Made by a program: the position numbers and the translations under genes
Part shown: piece after piece, positions 17,207 to 26,918 of the stretch
Layout: each line of letters begins with the position of its first letter
How positions within the stretch are numbered: the stretch's first letter is position 1
Assembly: GCA_017935245.1 (NCBI GenBank)
Contig: JAGBHZ010000018.1
Span: forward strand, 1 to 62,986
DNA length: 62,986 nt
DNA from: Alphaproteobacteria bacterium
GTDB lineage: Bacteria > Pseudomonadota > Alphaproteobacteria > Rs-D84
Reading direction: 5' to 3'
Notes under the pieces: generated by a model
The model's database searches: none
What the model saw: only the letters and a program-made list of their open reading frames with translations
What the model was told of the DNA's origin: nothing

Positions 17207-17809
17207 GTGATATATGGTTATATTCGGGTTTCGACCGACAAACAAGACTGTGAAAATCAAAAACTAGGCATTGAATCCAAGGCCAGCGCACTGGGGTTGT
17301 GCATTGATAAATACATTGAAGATGCGGGTATTTCTGGCACCAAAGAACCGGAGCAGCGTGCATTGGGTCTGCTTATGCAATCTGTTGTTCCGGGCGATAT
17401 TGTTATCATATCGGAATTATCGCGTTTTGGGCGACGATTATTCATGTTGTTTCGTATATTGGAGTTCTTGTTAAAACGCGAAGTGCGTGTCTATAGCGTA
17501 AAAGATGGCTATACCCTGGACAATTCGCTTCAAAGCAAAGTATTGGCCTTTGCGTTTGGTATGGCGGCAGAAATAGAACGCGATATGATTGCTCAGCGTA
17601 CCAAGGAGGCATTATGCCGCCGAAAAGATGCGGGTATAAAATTGGGGCGACGATTAGGCAGTCGGAATGCCCATCATAAAATGGATGGTAAATGTGAATA
17701 TGCCAGGGAATTGTTATTTACAGGCATGTCTAAAAGAAAGGTTTCACAACTATTAAATGTTAGTCCAAGAACATTGAATCGGTATATATGCAGTCAAACG
17801 GACCTTTGA
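17207..17809 (+). CDS. Serine recombinase (resolvase/invertase family)
   Basis: 200 residues. The N-terminal catalytic domain starts MIYGYIRVSTDKQDCENQK, with the catalytic serine at about residue 9. ELSRFGRRLF near residue 68 and the AAEIERDMIAQRTKEAL helix near 125 are typical. The C-terminal residues 155-195 form a helix-turn-helix. GTG start with AAAGGAG. It is of the small Pin/Tn3-resolvase class, able to invert or resolve DNA, not the large phage integrase class. It stands directly before the type III mod gene. A possible binding dyad lies upstream, with TCAAGT near 17132 and ACTTGA about 20 bp downstream. Confidence 0.88.
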   Translation: MIYGYIRVSTDKQDCENQKLGIESKASALGLCIDKYIEDAGISGTKEPEQRALGLLMQSVVPGDIVIISELSRFGRRLFMLFRILEFLLKREVRVYSVKDGYTLDNSLQSKVLAFAFGMAAEIERDMIAQRTKEALCRRKDAGIKLGRRLGSRNAHHKMDGKCEYARELLFTGMSKRKVSQLLNVSPRTLNRYICSQTDL

Positions 17810-17929
17810 TTGCCGCATTCACACTATTACACAAAAAACGCTTTTATTTCAAGAGGTTTATGCAAATTTTCACATTTGGGGCAAAGAGACATCCGTTTGA
17901 AAGCCGCTTACAAGCGAAGGATGAAAGTA

Positions 17930-19906
17930 ATGCCAAAATCATTGATTGAAATGCTACCAGATGTTGTTACACACGGCAAAAAAGAAGTTGAAAAGATATT
18001 GCAGCGTGCACAGTCAGATAATAAATTATTACTCCAAACAAATGAATACGTTTTGCCGTCACCAAAAGATGGGGGTTTGTTTGCTGGAAACATACGCAAA
18101 TGTTGTCCCCCAGATAATACCAGCGCAGAATATTGTGAAACCGAAGGATGGTTCAATCGTTTAATTCATGGCGATAATTTGTTTGCGATGCAGGCATTAT
18201 TGACCGGCGACCCGGCCACCGGATTACCCAGTATGCGTGGTAAAATAGACCTGATATACATCGACCCCCCGTTTGATAGTAAGGCGGATTATCGGACAAA
18301 AATAACACTGCCCAATGGGGATGTGGAGCAAAAACCAACGGTGTTGGAACAATTTGCATATTCAGACACTTGGTCAGACGGCACAATATCGTATCTGAAA
18401 ATGTTGTATCCACGTTTGGCGTTAATGAAAGAACTGTTGTCCGACCAGGGGTCAATTTATGTTCATTGCGACTGGCATGCAGGGCATTATCTGAAAGTTA
18501 TAATGGATGACATATTTGGGAAAAACAATTTCCAAAATGAAATTGTGTGGGGATACAAAAGCCCTGCGGTCGGGACTGACCATTATAAAAGAAAACATGA
18601 CATATTGCTATTTTACAGTAAAGCAAACAAACATATATTTAATCCACAGGGTACTCCTTTGGCAAAAAGCACACTAGATGTTTGGGGACGACATTTTGAT
18701 GATAACGGCGTTATAACTTATGGATACATGAAAGAAAACTGTCCTGGCGCATATAAAAGATTGGCGATGCGAGGCAACGCTAGTGATGACACAATATTTT
18801 TGGATGTTTTTAATGGCTCACCATGCGATGATTGGTGGTGTGATATTCCTTTCCTTAATAAAGGGAAAGAGCGTGTTGATTATGCAACACAAAAACCAGA
18901 GGCGTTATTGGAACGTATCATCAAGGCGTCGTCCAATGAAAATTCTATTGTAGCGGATTTCTTTGGCGGGTCTGGAACGACCGCAGCGGTTGCGGAAAAG
19001 TTGGGACGGCGTTGGATAACGTCTGATCTTGGCAAACCGTCAACAATGATTATGCGTAAGCGAATGATAGATATCCCAGATTGTAAACCATTCCTGTATC
19101 ATTCAATTGGCGACTATTCACGTGAAGCATTCTTGTCCGATAAACAATACAAACGCGTTTCCGATTTGGCACGTGTTGTTATGCGGCTTTATGGTGCATT
19201 ACCATTTGATTCCGAAGATGCGCCGGTAAACGTTGGACATATTCGTGATGAATCTACATTGGTGGTGGTTGATAGTCCGAACAAAGTGACAAACGCAAAC
19301 ACTATTAAACGCGCAATGGAATTACGTGACTCATTCATGGGTGGATGGAAAAAGGTTATCATATTGGGCTGGAATTTCAGTTTTGATATTGGTGATAAAT
19401 TATCCGCCATGAATAAATCTGAATGTGAAGTATTGGTTATTCCACCAGATTTGTTAGATTTGTTACGCAAGAAGGATTATAAGGACATGGTTGATAGCAA
19501 CAAAATCCGCTTTAATTCGTTGCAGTATTTGACCATCAAAAAGCCAACGGTAAGCGCGGCAAACGAAGGTGGCAAAGAAACATTGAACATCGAATTGGAT
19601 AATTATGTTTTGTTGTCGCCCGACAATTTACCGCTGGATAACAAATCAAAGGCGGTTGTTCAACAAATAATGGCAGAAAGCCCGCTAGATTTGATTGAAT
19701 ACTGGTCCATAGATCCAGATTATGACGGTCAAACTTTCCGTTCTGTATGGCAAGATTATCGTGAAAATACGAACAACGATGACGATCCGTTGCGTGTAAT
19801 TCATGATGCACACATTGTTGTTCCAAAAGTGGACCACAAACGCAAAATCTGTGTCAAAGCAGTTGATGTTTTTGGTTTTGAATCCATAGCAGTTGTGGAG
19901 ATGTAG
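17930..19906 (+). CDS. Type III restriction-modification methyltransferase (Mod)
   Basis: 658 residues from the ATG at 17930, which has AAGG at good spacing; the frame is open further upstream to the recombinase stop, but without a convincing start. DNA N6-adenine or N4-cytosine methyltransferase with motif IV as [11 protein letters not shown] near residue 110 and motif I as DFFGGSGTT near 345. This order (DPPF before FGGSG) marks the beta class used by type III Mod subunits. IHGDNLFAM precedes motif IV. The C-terminal 250 residues are the Res-contact and specificity part. Mod recognises the site and works with Res at 20455, but two small genes separate them. Confidence 0.92.
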   Translation: MPKSLIEMLPDVVTHGKKEVEKILQRAQSDNKLLLQTNEYVLPSPKDGGLFAGNIRKCCPPDNTSAEYCETEGWFNRLIHGDNLFAMQALLTGDPATGLPSMRGKIDLIYIDPPFDSKADYRTKITLPNGDVEQKPTVLEQFAYSDTWSDGTISYLKMLYPRLALMKELLSDQGSIYVHCDWHAGHYLKVIMDDIFGKNNFQNEIVWGYKSPAVGTDHYKRKHDILLFYSKANKHIFNPQGTPLAKSTLDVWGRHFDDNGVITYGYMKENCPGAYKRLAMRGNASDDTIFLDVFNGSPCDDWWCDIPFLNKGKERVDYATQKPEALLERIIKASSNENSIVADFFGGSGTTAAVAEKLGRRWITSDLGKPSTMIMRKRMIDIPDCKPFLYHSIGDYSREAFLSDKQYKRVSDLARVVMRLYGALPFDSEDAPVNVGHIRDESTLVVVDSPNKVTNANTIKRAMELRDSFMGGWKKVIILGWNFSFDIGDKLSAMNKSECEVLVIPPDLLDLLRKKDYKDMVDSNKIRFNSLQYLTIKKPTVSAANEGGKETLNIELDNYVLLSPDNLPLDNKSKAVVQQIMAESPLDLIEYWSIDPDYDGQTFRSVWQDYRENTNNDDDPLRVIHDAHIVVPKVDHKRKICVKAVDVFGFESIAVVEM

Positions 19907-19909
19907 ATC

Positions 19910-20299
19910 ATGACAATTAAAGAACGAGAACAAACATTACTTGAATACTATAAAGATATTCAAAATTTCATCGATAAATTAACCTTAACGGCAGCACTTG
20001 GTTCTATTCCATTGGCTTTGGGGTATGTAGATAAAGTGTTAAAATTTGGTTTTTTGGGAAAATTTTTATTCGTAGCGGTTAACATCTTCGCAGTAGCTGT
20101 GGTTGTCGCACATATTATTGGTGCTATATATGGTAAGAAATCATGTGATGCGGCATTAGCAAATGAGAAAAACGCCGAAAAATATGGAGAAATTCAAGAA
20201 AAATTTAATAAATCAGTAAATTGGAACTTTATCTGCATGATTATCGGATATTTGTTAATCATCATATATTTAACCTGTGGGGGACAATATGAAATATAA
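19910..20299 (+). CDS. 129-residue membrane protein inside the type III RM locus
   Basis: Begins 3 bp after the mod stop. An N-terminal helix (MTIKEREQTLLEYYKDIQNF) precedes three likely membrane segments: TAALGSIPLALGYV, FLFVAVNIFAVAVVVAHIIG and FICMIIGYLLIIIYLTCGG. The loop between the last two is charged (about residues 75-105). No family is recognised, and such a gene is not part of a standard type III system. It overlaps the next small gene by 11 bp, so it is translationally linked to the operon. It could be a membrane-acting accessory or effector. Confidence 0.75.
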   Translation: MTIKEREQTLLEYYKDIQNFIDKLTLTAALGSIPLALGYVDKVLKFGFLGKFLFVAVNIFAVAVVVAHIIGAIYGKKSCDAALANEKNAEKYGEIQEKFNKSVNWNFICMIIGYLLIIIYLTCGGQYEI

Positions 20300-20453
20300 A
20301 GTTATGTGTGAATCGCCCAAGGCTCCAAAAGCCGTATTGAAACCAACAATGGACTCACCAAACGTGCCAAAGGGCATTTTGAAACCAGCGCGGGTTTACA
20401 ATTCTCCAGATGTACCAAAAGATGTGTTAAAACCCGCCAAAAAAGGAAAATAA
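20289..20453 (+). CDS. 54-residue triple-repeat protein inside the type III RM locus
   Basis: A tiny frame of 54 residues made of three imperfect repeats: SPKAPKAVLKPTMD, SPNVPKGILKPARVYN and SPDVPKDVLKPAKKGK, after MKYKVMCE. The consensus is S-P-x-x-P-K-x-[VI]-L-K-P. The start overlaps the end of the membrane-protein gene and the stop is 1 bp from the res start, so it fills the gap exactly. Regular repeats with preserved hydrophobic and lysine positions argue for a real protein. It is basic and proline-rich, perhaps a linker or nucleic-acid-binding peptide. No known homologue is recalled. Confidence 0.65.
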   Translation: MKYKVMCESPKAPKAVLKPTMDSPNVPKGILKPARVYNSPDVPKDVLKPAKKGK

Positions 20454-20454
20454 T

Positions 20455-23391
20455 ATGACAGCACCAAAGAATACAGGAACTCGTGATATTCCATTAAGGT
20501 TTGCGGAAAATTTAACAAAATTGGTTAATGCCGATTGGGAATCTGGCCGTTTCTTGCAATCGGTCACACCAATCACAGCTGATTTGTTGCGTTATTGGTT
20601 TGACCCATCGTTTACCGATATTCGTGATAGAAATTTCCACATAGGGCAAAAACAGGCAATTTTGAATGCGATATATGTTCATGAAGTGCTGCAATCTAAA
20701 TCTGTTCCTGATATGTATTCTGCGGTTGCCGAACAAAGTGAGGTTCCAACCGATGGCGATTTCATAAATGTTATTGCCAATCAAAAATATAATTTCCCAA
20801 AATATTGCGTAAAAATGGCAACAGGTACTGGTAAAACCTGGGTATTAAATGCGTTGTTGATATGGCAATACTTGAATGCTAAATATGCATCATCAAAATC
20901 GCCAATAAAATTTACAAAAAACTTTTTGTTGGTTGCACCGGGCTTGATTGTTTATGAAAGATTGTTGGATGCGTTTCGTGGCAAGGAAACAACCATTGGT
21001 AAACGTGATTTCACTACATCTGATATCAAAAGCAACGAAGATTTGTTCTTGCCAGAAAAATACCGCCAAGACATATATTCGTTTGTCCAAAATTCTGTGG
21101 CCGATAAAACAGAAATTACAAGTAAAACTACCGGTGATGGCTTGATTGCTATTACAAACTGGCACGCGTTGGTTGATGATGAAGAAGAATCAGAATCCGA
21201 GACAGAATTAAACGGTGTTAATTTGAATAACACCCGTGAAATTGCCGCAGGTGTTTTACCTATGACCCCAGGTGTTGCCGCAGGTAATGCATTGGATGTA
21301 CTGGATAACAAATTATTGCGTGGTGGATTGTTGGAACACTTGTCTTCTCTGCCGGATATTTGTGTATTTAATGATGAGGCACATCATATCCATGAAAATA
21401 AAAACTATGGCATCGTTGAAGAAGTAGAATGGCAAAAGTCACTGAATACAATATCATCTGGCAAAGGAGCGAATTATATTCAAATTGACTTTTCAGCAAC
21501 CCCGTATTCTGTGACCGGTGGCGGTAAAAATGAAACCAAGCATTATTTCCCGCATATTATCGTCAATTTTGAATTAACAACTGCTATGCGTGCAGGGTTT
21601 GTAAAAACCTTTGTATTGGATGAACGTAAAGAATGGGCATCTATGCCAAACGAAGACATTGATTTTAAATCTGTCCGTAATTCTGCTGGTAAAGTTATGG
21701 GATTATCTTCTGGCCAACGTTTAATGTTGCGTGCTGGATTGGAACGTTTGAAGATTTTGGAAAAAGATTTCGTTGCGCACGATCCAAATAAACACCCAAA
21801 GATGATGGTTATCTGCGAAGACACAGATGTATCACCGTTCGTTTGTGATTTCTTGGCCAAAGAAGACGGCTTTTCCGAAGAAGATATTATGCGCATCGAT
21901 TCAAATAAGAAAGGCGAATTAAAGGAAGACGAATGGTTAGACCTTAAACAAAAATTATTCACTTTGGATAAACAGACACATCCAAAGGTTGTGGTTAGCG
22001 TTATGATGTTACGAGAGGGATTCGATGTAAATAACATCTGTGTCATTGTTCCTTTGCGTTCATCGCAAGCGCCCATTTTATTGGAACAAGTTCTTGGTCG
22101 TGGTTTACGTTTGATGTGGCGTGGTCGCGAATATGATGATGTCAAAGCGGAAAATCGTCATAACATTTATGATTTGAAGACAGCACCAGTCAACTATCTT
22201 GATACTTTGTTCGTAGTTGAACACCCGGCATTCAAAACATTCTATGATGAATTGGGCAAAGAAATGGTTGTCACGGCCAAAGAACCCGGTAAAGGTCCAA
22301 AACCGCTTGGTGGTATGGTTGTTGCAGAATTGAAAGATAATTACAAAGACTATGATATGTTCTGGCCCCATATTATCAAAGACAAAGAGGAAACTTTGGC
22401 GGGCACAGAAATATCTGTTGATAAAATGCGGCCGTTTGATATTGATCTGAAACAATTAAAGGCCATGGTGCCAAATGATAACGCGGACCGTTTTATTGGT
22501 CGTGAAATGCAGGTTAAAACCCAATTTGGCGAATATAAAGTTAGCAGTGATATCTTTACTGCACAATCGTATAACGAATATTTACAAAAGATGTTGAATG
22601 CAATTACAACGAACTTTGCCAAAGTTGCATCCAATGGTCACAAAACGGAAATGCCTTTGATGCAGATAAATCAAACTCTGTTAATTTCTGCGATCGACAG
22701 ATATATAAGAACGCGTTTATTTAACCAGGAATTCGACCCAATGATTGATGGAAACTGGCGCGTGCTGATATTGTCCAAGGCGACAATTATTCAGCACACA
22801 ATGACAGAATTATCCAAGGCTATCTATGAAATGCACAATCAATTGAATGTGCACGAAGCCGAAGTTGAAAAACATTGGTTCTCGGAAGTGGATAAATTGG
22901 TTGGACGTGAAAACTTTGCATTGGACATCCGTAAATCAATCTATACAAAAACATTCTTCCCATCAAACAAAGGCGGCCTGGAACGCGCGTTCTTAGAAGC
23001 CTGTGATATTGATCCGGAAGTTGATAAGATTATCAAAATCAGCGAACACAAACATACATTCGCGCGTTTCCGTTATCTGCGCCAGGACGGTATGCTTGGC
23101 ACGTATTATCCTGATTTCATTGTTCAAATCAAAGATAAGATTTATATCGTTGAAACAAAAGGCAATGATAGAGCAAATAACCCTGACACCCAGGCGAAAG
23201 AAATCGGTGCTTTGGATTGGATAAATAAAATCAATGAATTGCCAGCGTCTGAACGTATGGATGCAGAGTGGCGGTACGTATTATTGGCACAAACCAACTT
23301 TGAAACAATGCACGACCAAAATGCATCTATCAGAGAAATCTTGGAAATGTCGCGTTTGACCCGTACCCGTGCCGAAGGTAAGTTGTTTTAA
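20455..23391 (+). CDS. Type III restriction enzyme helicase/nuclease (Res)
   Basis: 978 residues, the usual size for Res. Superfamily 2 helicase motifs are present: Walker A KMATGTGKTWVLNALL near residue 120, DEAH box VFNDEAHHIH near 305, then FSATPY (motif III), EGFDVNN near 520 and QVLGRGLRL (motif VI) near 545. The C-terminal endonuclease domain shows YYPDFIVQIKDKIYIVETKG near 885, a PD-ExK site. With Mod it should cut DNA between head-to-head unmethylated sites after ATP-driven translocation or diffusion. A shared terminator (23416-23439) follows. Confidence 0.93.
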   Translation: MTAPKNTGTRDIPLRFAENLTKLVNADWESGRFLQSVTPITADLLRYWFDPSFTDIRDRNFHIGQKQAILNAIYVHEVLQSKSVPDMYSAVAEQSEVPTDGDFINVIANQKYNFPKYCVKMATGTGKTWVLNALLIWQYLNAKYASSKSPIKFTKNFLLVAPGLIVYERLLDAFRGKETTIGKRDFTTSDIKSNEDLFLPEKYRQDIYSFVQNSVADKTEITSKTTGDGLIAITNWHALVDDEEESESETELNGVNLNNTREIAAGVLPMTPGVAAGNALDVLDNKLLRGGLLEHLSSLPDICVFNDEAHHIHENKNYGIVEEVEWQKSLNTISSGKGANYIQIDFSATPYSVTGGGKNETKHYFPHIIVNFELTTAMRAGFVKTFVLDERKEWASMPNEDIDFKSVRNSAGKVMGLSSGQRLMLRAGLERLKILEKDFVAHDPNKHPKMMVICEDTDVSPFVCDFLAKEDGFSEEDIMRIDSNKKGELKEDEWLDLKQKLFTLDKQTHPKVVVSVMMLREGFDVNNICVIVPLRSSQAPILLEQVLGRGLRLMWRGREYDDVKAENRHNIYDLKTAPVNYLDTLFVVEHPAFKTFYDELGKEMVVTAKEPGKGPKPLGGMVVAELKDNYKDYDMFWPHIIKDKEETLAGTEISVDKMRPFDIDLKQLKAMVPNDNADRFIGREMQVKTQFGEYKVSSDIFTAQSYNEYLQKMLNAITTNFAKVASNGHKTEMPLMQINQTLLISAIDRYIRTRLFNQEFDPMIDGNWRVLILSKATIIQHTMTELSKAIYEMHNQLNVHEAEVEKHWFSEVDKLVGRENFALDIRKSIYTKTFFPSNKGGLERAFLEACDIDPEVDKIIKISEHKHTFARFRYLRQDGMLGTYYPDFIVQIKDKIYIVETKGNDRANNPDTQAKEIGALDWINKINELPASERMDAEWRYVLLAQTNFETMHDQNASIREILEMSRLTRTRAEGKLF

Positions 23392-23413
23392 TTATAAATT
23401 ACATTGTCAAATA

Positions 23414-23444
23414 AAAAACGTGGTCAAATGACCACGTTTTTTTA
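23414..23444. terminator. Bidirectional terminator between res and small HNH gene
   Basis: Perfect 10-bp stem 23416-23425 / 23430-23439 with loop AAAT and T-runs on both sides, placed between convergent genes. Confidence 0.85.
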
Positions 23445-23684
23445 ATAAGGATATTTTTTACCCTTTTCAAGGTTCTCTTCCCAATGCAGTGGCTGCAAAT
23501 TCCGGATATTGTCCGAACCGCCTAATGCCTTTGGGTGTATGTGGTCCACGTGCCAACCATATTCGCCGCAAGTTCCGTACGAACCACGACGTATAAGATT
23601 GCCCTCAGAATCCTTACGCCAAGTGTCTGGATTCTTACCACGTACAGTAGAGCCTTTTTGCCAAACAACGTCTAGTTTAGACAT
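23442..23684 (-). CDS. Small HNH endonuclease
   Basis: 80 residues from the ATG at 23684 (ribosome site AGAGGT). The HNH core is YGWHVDHIHPKALGGSDNIR, followed by NLQPLHWEEN (residues 42-72), the compact form seen in McrA-like and phage HNH proteins. The N-terminus WQKGSTVRGKNPDTWRKDSEGNLI is typical of these minimal enzymes. The protein is nearly all catalytic domain, so it may nick DNA with low specificity. It converges with res across the shared terminator. Confidence 0.85.
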   Translation of the reverse strand: MSKLDVVWQKGSTVRGKNPDTWRKDSEGNLIRRGSYGTCGEYGWHVDHIHPKALGGSDNIRNLQPLHWEENLEKGKKYPY

Positions 23685-23733
23685 GTTTTTACCTCTTCTG
23701 TCAAGTAGCAAACCTCCCAAATTCACAAACCGA

Positions 23734-23762
23734 TTGCCATTAACCTTGGATTCTGTTATAAT
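23734..23762 (+). promoter_or_regulatory. Promoter of a candidate island small RNA
   Basis: TTGCCA at 23734-23739, 17-bp spacer, TATAAT at 23757-23762. No protein gene follows on this strand. Confidence 0.5.
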
Positions 23763-23768
23763 AAGGCA

Positions 23769-23834
23769 TAGGTTGGTTGCCCTTATTATTTTGGGTATCC
23801 GTTCTTGGGGACATTAGGTCCCCAGGACTTTTTT
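23769..23834 (+). ncRNA. Candidate small RNA of about 66 nt
   Basis: Between the promoter above and a strong terminator hairpin (23803-23812 / 23818-23827, T-run 23829-23834) there is no open frame of note. The 5' part can form a small hairpin (AAGGCA with TGCCCTT). It is divergent from the small HNH gene. Called from the promoter-terminator pair only. Confidence 0.45.
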
Positions 23835-24055
23835 CAACATCCTGTGTCTCATTAAGCCCATAATTGCAATATATAGTATATTCATTCCTTTTTCACCCAG
23901 AAAGATTAGATTTTCACATTTTTTCTGCTTGATATTTAAAAACTGGGATTTTCTGCCTGTTTCAGTGGATAAAAAACGATAAAAAGTCACATTTTATAAG
24001 ACATTTTCACTTTTCGATAACAGCACAACAGATAAAACATATATAAACAAGCATT
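23835..24055. other. Intergenic region before the DUF4238 stop
   Basis: AT-rich, no supported gene. Together with 23685-23834 it separates the HNH gene from the DUF4238 gene. Confidence 0.5.
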
Positions 24056-24940
24056 TTAGCCAAAAATAAACCGTTCTGCGCCATGCATTTGTGCTTCATT
24101 AAATTGTTTTACATGTTCATCAGGACAAGGGCACGCTTCGCCCGTTACAGAACATCTGAAAGCGTCCCCAATAATTGCTGGTATCCCGCGCATCAAAATC
24201 TTCAATAACTTTGTTCTTGCTTCTTCTGCCATTTCTGTAGCATTCAGACAAAGCATCAACTTTGGTGATATTGGTAAAAATATTTGTGAATGCGGCAAAT
24301 CGAAACCTGTACTATCCTGTCTGTGCTCTATATTGGCCATATAATTATTTAGGCGTGTTGGATCATCAGATATTATAAACCTCTGCTTTCCTGTGGCTTT
24401 TAATAACAGCCATTCCATGCTAGCGATGGCATCTCTTACAACATCATCATGTTCCACATGATACAAGAAATTATAACTCATTACTTTGGCGACATTATCG
24501 TCGATTCCAACATCTTTGCAATATAATATTTTTTTGATATTTCCGTCGGAATCAACCAACTCAAACAAAGGAACATTGTTAGATTGTAAAAACGCTTTCA
24601 CTTGATTTACATACTTTCTTGTACGATAAAATTGGCACAATATAAAATCTTCTAAAACCCGAAAATCTTCGTCCTCTAACCAAGCGATTGACTCTGTTTT
24701 AACAATTTTATCAATTATGGGAGCGGCCTTGGATTCAAGTTCAGAATAATTGTCTTCTAATGAGATTTTACCTTTGTTTGTGTCTAGATCATAGAAGTAT
24801 TTTTCTTGGGCAACTTTCATAATATTTGCTTGATAGGTTTCCTTTTTGATCAGGTCTGTAACATTGATTGTTTGGCCATCAGCACAAAAGTGCTTTAAAA
24901 GACATCTTGGAACATAATGCTGTCTTTTAGCTGTGGACAT
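24056..24940 (-). CDS. DUF4238 protein, third gene of the Nudix/helicase operon
   Basis: 294 residues. The start KRQHYVPRCLLKHFCADGQT matches the QHYVPxxxLxxF signature of DUF4238 proteins, a family of unknown biochemical function that I recall near mobile and defence genes. The conserved FCQFYRTRKYVNQ and IISDDP segments near residues 95 and 190 also fit. The ATG follows AGAGGAA and lies exactly at the end of the upstream nuclease-helicase gene, so the two are coupled. It may be an effector or regulator of that operon; no catalytic motif is clear. Confidence 0.8.
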   Translation of the reverse strand: MSTAKRQHYVPRCLLKHFCADGQTINVTDLIKKETYQANIMKVAQEKYFYDLDTNKGKISLEDNYSELESKAAPIIDKIVKTESIAWLEDEDFRVLEDFILCQFYRTRKYVNQVKAFLQSNNVPLFELVDSDGNIKKILYCKDVGIDDNVAKVMSYNFLYHVEHDDVVRDAIASMEWLLLKATGKQRFIISDDPTRLNNYMANIEHRQDSTGFDLPHSQIFLPISPKLMLCLNATEMAEEARTKLLKILMRGIPAIIGDAFRCSVTGEACPCPDEHVKQFNEAQMHGAERFIFG

Positions 24941-26917
24941 TTACAATTCCTCTACACCTATGTCGGTTAAGTATTGCCATAGGGCGTCGTAGAAATTTGG
25001 TTGGCGGGTGGCGTCTGATGCGTCGCCGCGCGGGACAAATATTACAAAGCCTTCGCGTGCACGTGTTAGTAGTACACGATATGCATTTTTCAGGTAACGG
25101 CGCTTGTCTTCTTGGTTGATTGATAACCAGCGCGAGCCGCTTGGTTTAAAATACTCAAATTTACCATCAACATATCTGTAATCTGCGTCCCAGCCGACAA
25201 CCGCATAATCTATTTCCAGGCCCTGGATATCAAATTCACTGGCCGCTTCTTCCATAAAGTATGAAGACTTGATATCATCACGTTCGCCCAGGAACCACTT
25301 TTCCGGCTTGCACTTACTTTCTATCCAAATTCCATCTGCGCGCAATCTGCGGCCATTTGAACTGGCAATCAGGCCATGACGCAACGTCTTGCCCGCAGTC
25401 TGTTCACGCACCCATTGCTTTGCACGCGCCAAATCACGCGTCATATAAATTGGATAAACTTCGGACAGTCGCTTATATTTTTCTGCGGCGGCTGCGGCAT
25501 CATTATCCAACAAAGAATCCACAAAGCCCGCAACATCGGATGTTCTGTGTGCACGCAATGATACAGACAGGTGCAGTTCTTTAATCGTTTCGCATTTCAG
25601 CCCATCGGTTAATTCCGCAAACGATTGGTCGCCCAGGTATTCACTGGCGGTTATGTCGCCAGACACGTAAACATTCCAATCTGCGAAAGAACGCTTTAAT
25701 GACGCAAACCATTCTTGGATACCGGCCTCGCCAGTGTTAATGTCCTGACCACCACCAACAAGGCATACAATTACGGCCCAATCTTGGTGTCGGTTCATAT
25801 AGTCAATTAACAACTCTGGCTCGCTCATAGCCAAGAAGTGTGCCCGCTGTTCGTTGGTCAGCCGATTAAGAACAGCAGCCTTCTTCTCTTGCATAAAACC
25901 AGATAGCATTGATTGAACCCATGCGCGTTGCGCTTCGTCAAATATAACAACATTGTCAATTGGTGGCACATCCACATTTTCCAATGACGCGTCACGGAAA
26001 TGATGGATTATCTGGATAAAGGATTTTACTTTATTGCGAGCTTCTGTGATTTGCGTACCGTTTTGCCGATGATCGTCTGCGGCCAACGCTTCGCGTAAAA
26101 CGGATACCAGTGGTTGATTACCTGTTAAGAAACACGAATAACTTTGCCCTGTTGTTTTCTGGTTTTCAATTGCGATATTCAGACCGGCCAAGGTTTTACC
26201 CGCACCAGGAACACCCGTGATAAAGCAGATGGATTTTTGTTTATTCTGCTTTGATTGTTCGATTATACGCTGAACCGCATCGGATGTTTTGGTCAGGTTT
26301 TCGGCGGCTGTATTTTGCGCAATATCTGCGACAGAGTGAGTGTTATATAGGGCTTTGGCGGCCTCAATAATCGTTGGCGTTGGAAGATATCTGGAATTTG
26401 CCCATTTATCCATATTGATTGTTGCGCACGAAGTATCTGTGTTGTGAATAATTATATTACGCAATTCATCGCCATCGGTCAGGATTACATCTTCTGGCAT
26501 ATCGTGTTTGCGGTAGTCATCCGGCACACCTGTTGCCACCAGGACGGGAACGATTTTACACCGACGGCTTTCTTCGTGATAGTTTTGCAAATCAAATGCG
26601 TATGTGCGAACCTGGCGGATTGCGTCACTGGCATATGTTTCTGCGCCGACCTTAAATTCCAGAACAAAGACAGTATTGTTTATCAGCAAGATGTTGTCTA
26701 TGCGACCGCCCACGCGTGGCAGAGTGTATTCAAACAGAATGCTGCCAGATGGCGCGTATGCCAGCGCATATTTCAACACGCGAATTTGTTCCATCCATGC
26801 GTCTTTTTGTGCCGCAACTGTATCGTATCTGTCACCTGCGGCGATAATACCAAAGATTTCATCATCGCTTTGGCGCAAGAAGTTATGAATACTGTTTTTG
26901 TAGAAAGCGTCGCTCAT
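24941..26917 (-). CDS. DUF2075-type nuclease-helicase fusion
   Basis: 658 residues from the ATG at 26917 (ribosome site GGAAAG); a longer frame reading into the Nudix gene is rejected. The N-terminal 170 residues hold GGRIDNILLINNTVFVLEFKVG, a PD-(D/E)XK-like nuclease pattern. The middle is a superfamily 1-like motor: Walker A CFITGVPGAGKTLAGLNIA near residue 225 and Walker B NVVIFDEAQRAW near 325. The C-terminal part with GLEIDYAVVGWDADY and YRVLLTRAREGFVIFVP is the DUF2075 / schlafen group 3 helicase end. Such proteins occur in phage-defence islands. It lies between the Nudix and DUF4238 genes without gaps. Confidence 0.85.
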   Translation of the reverse strand: MSDAFYKNSIHNFLRQSDDEIFGIIAAGDRYDTVAAQKDAWMEQIRVLKYALAYAPSGSILFEYTLPRVGGRIDNILLINNTVFVLEFKVGAETYASDAIRQVRTYAFDLQNYHEESRRCKIVPVLVATGVPDDYRKHDMPEDVILTDGDELRNIIIHNTDTSCATINMDKWANSRYLPTPTIIEAAKALYNTHSVADIAQNTAAENLTKTSDAVQRIIEQSKQNKQKSICFITGVPGAGKTLAGLNIAIENQKTTGQSYSCFLTGNQPLVSVLREALAADDHRQNGTQITEARNKVKSFIQIIHHFRDASLENVDVPPIDNVVIFDEAQRAWVQSMLSGFMQEKKAAVLNRLTNEQRAHFLAMSEPELLIDYMNRHQDWAVIVCLVGGGQDINTGEAGIQEWFASLKRSFADWNVYVSGDITASEYLGDQSFAELTDGLKCETIKELHLSVSLRAHRTSDVAGFVDSLLDNDAAAAAEKYKRLSEVYPIYMTRDLARAKQWVREQTAGKTLRHGLIASSNGRRLRADGIWIESKCKPEKWFLGERDDIKSSYFMEEAASEFDIQGLEIDYAVVGWDADYRYVDGKFEYFKPSGSRWLSINQEDKRRYLKNAYRVLLTRAREGFVIFVPRGDASDATRQPNFYDALWQYLTDIGVEEL

Positions 26918-26918
26918 T

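Noticed and set aside
17810..17929. Upstream extension of the mod gene to the recombinase stop
   Set aside because: The extra 40 residues have no methyltransferase similarity; the ATG at 17930 has a good ribosome site.
17930..23391. Phase-variable type III system
   Set aside because: No simple-sequence repeat tract or long homopolymer was seen in mod that would support slippage-driven switching.
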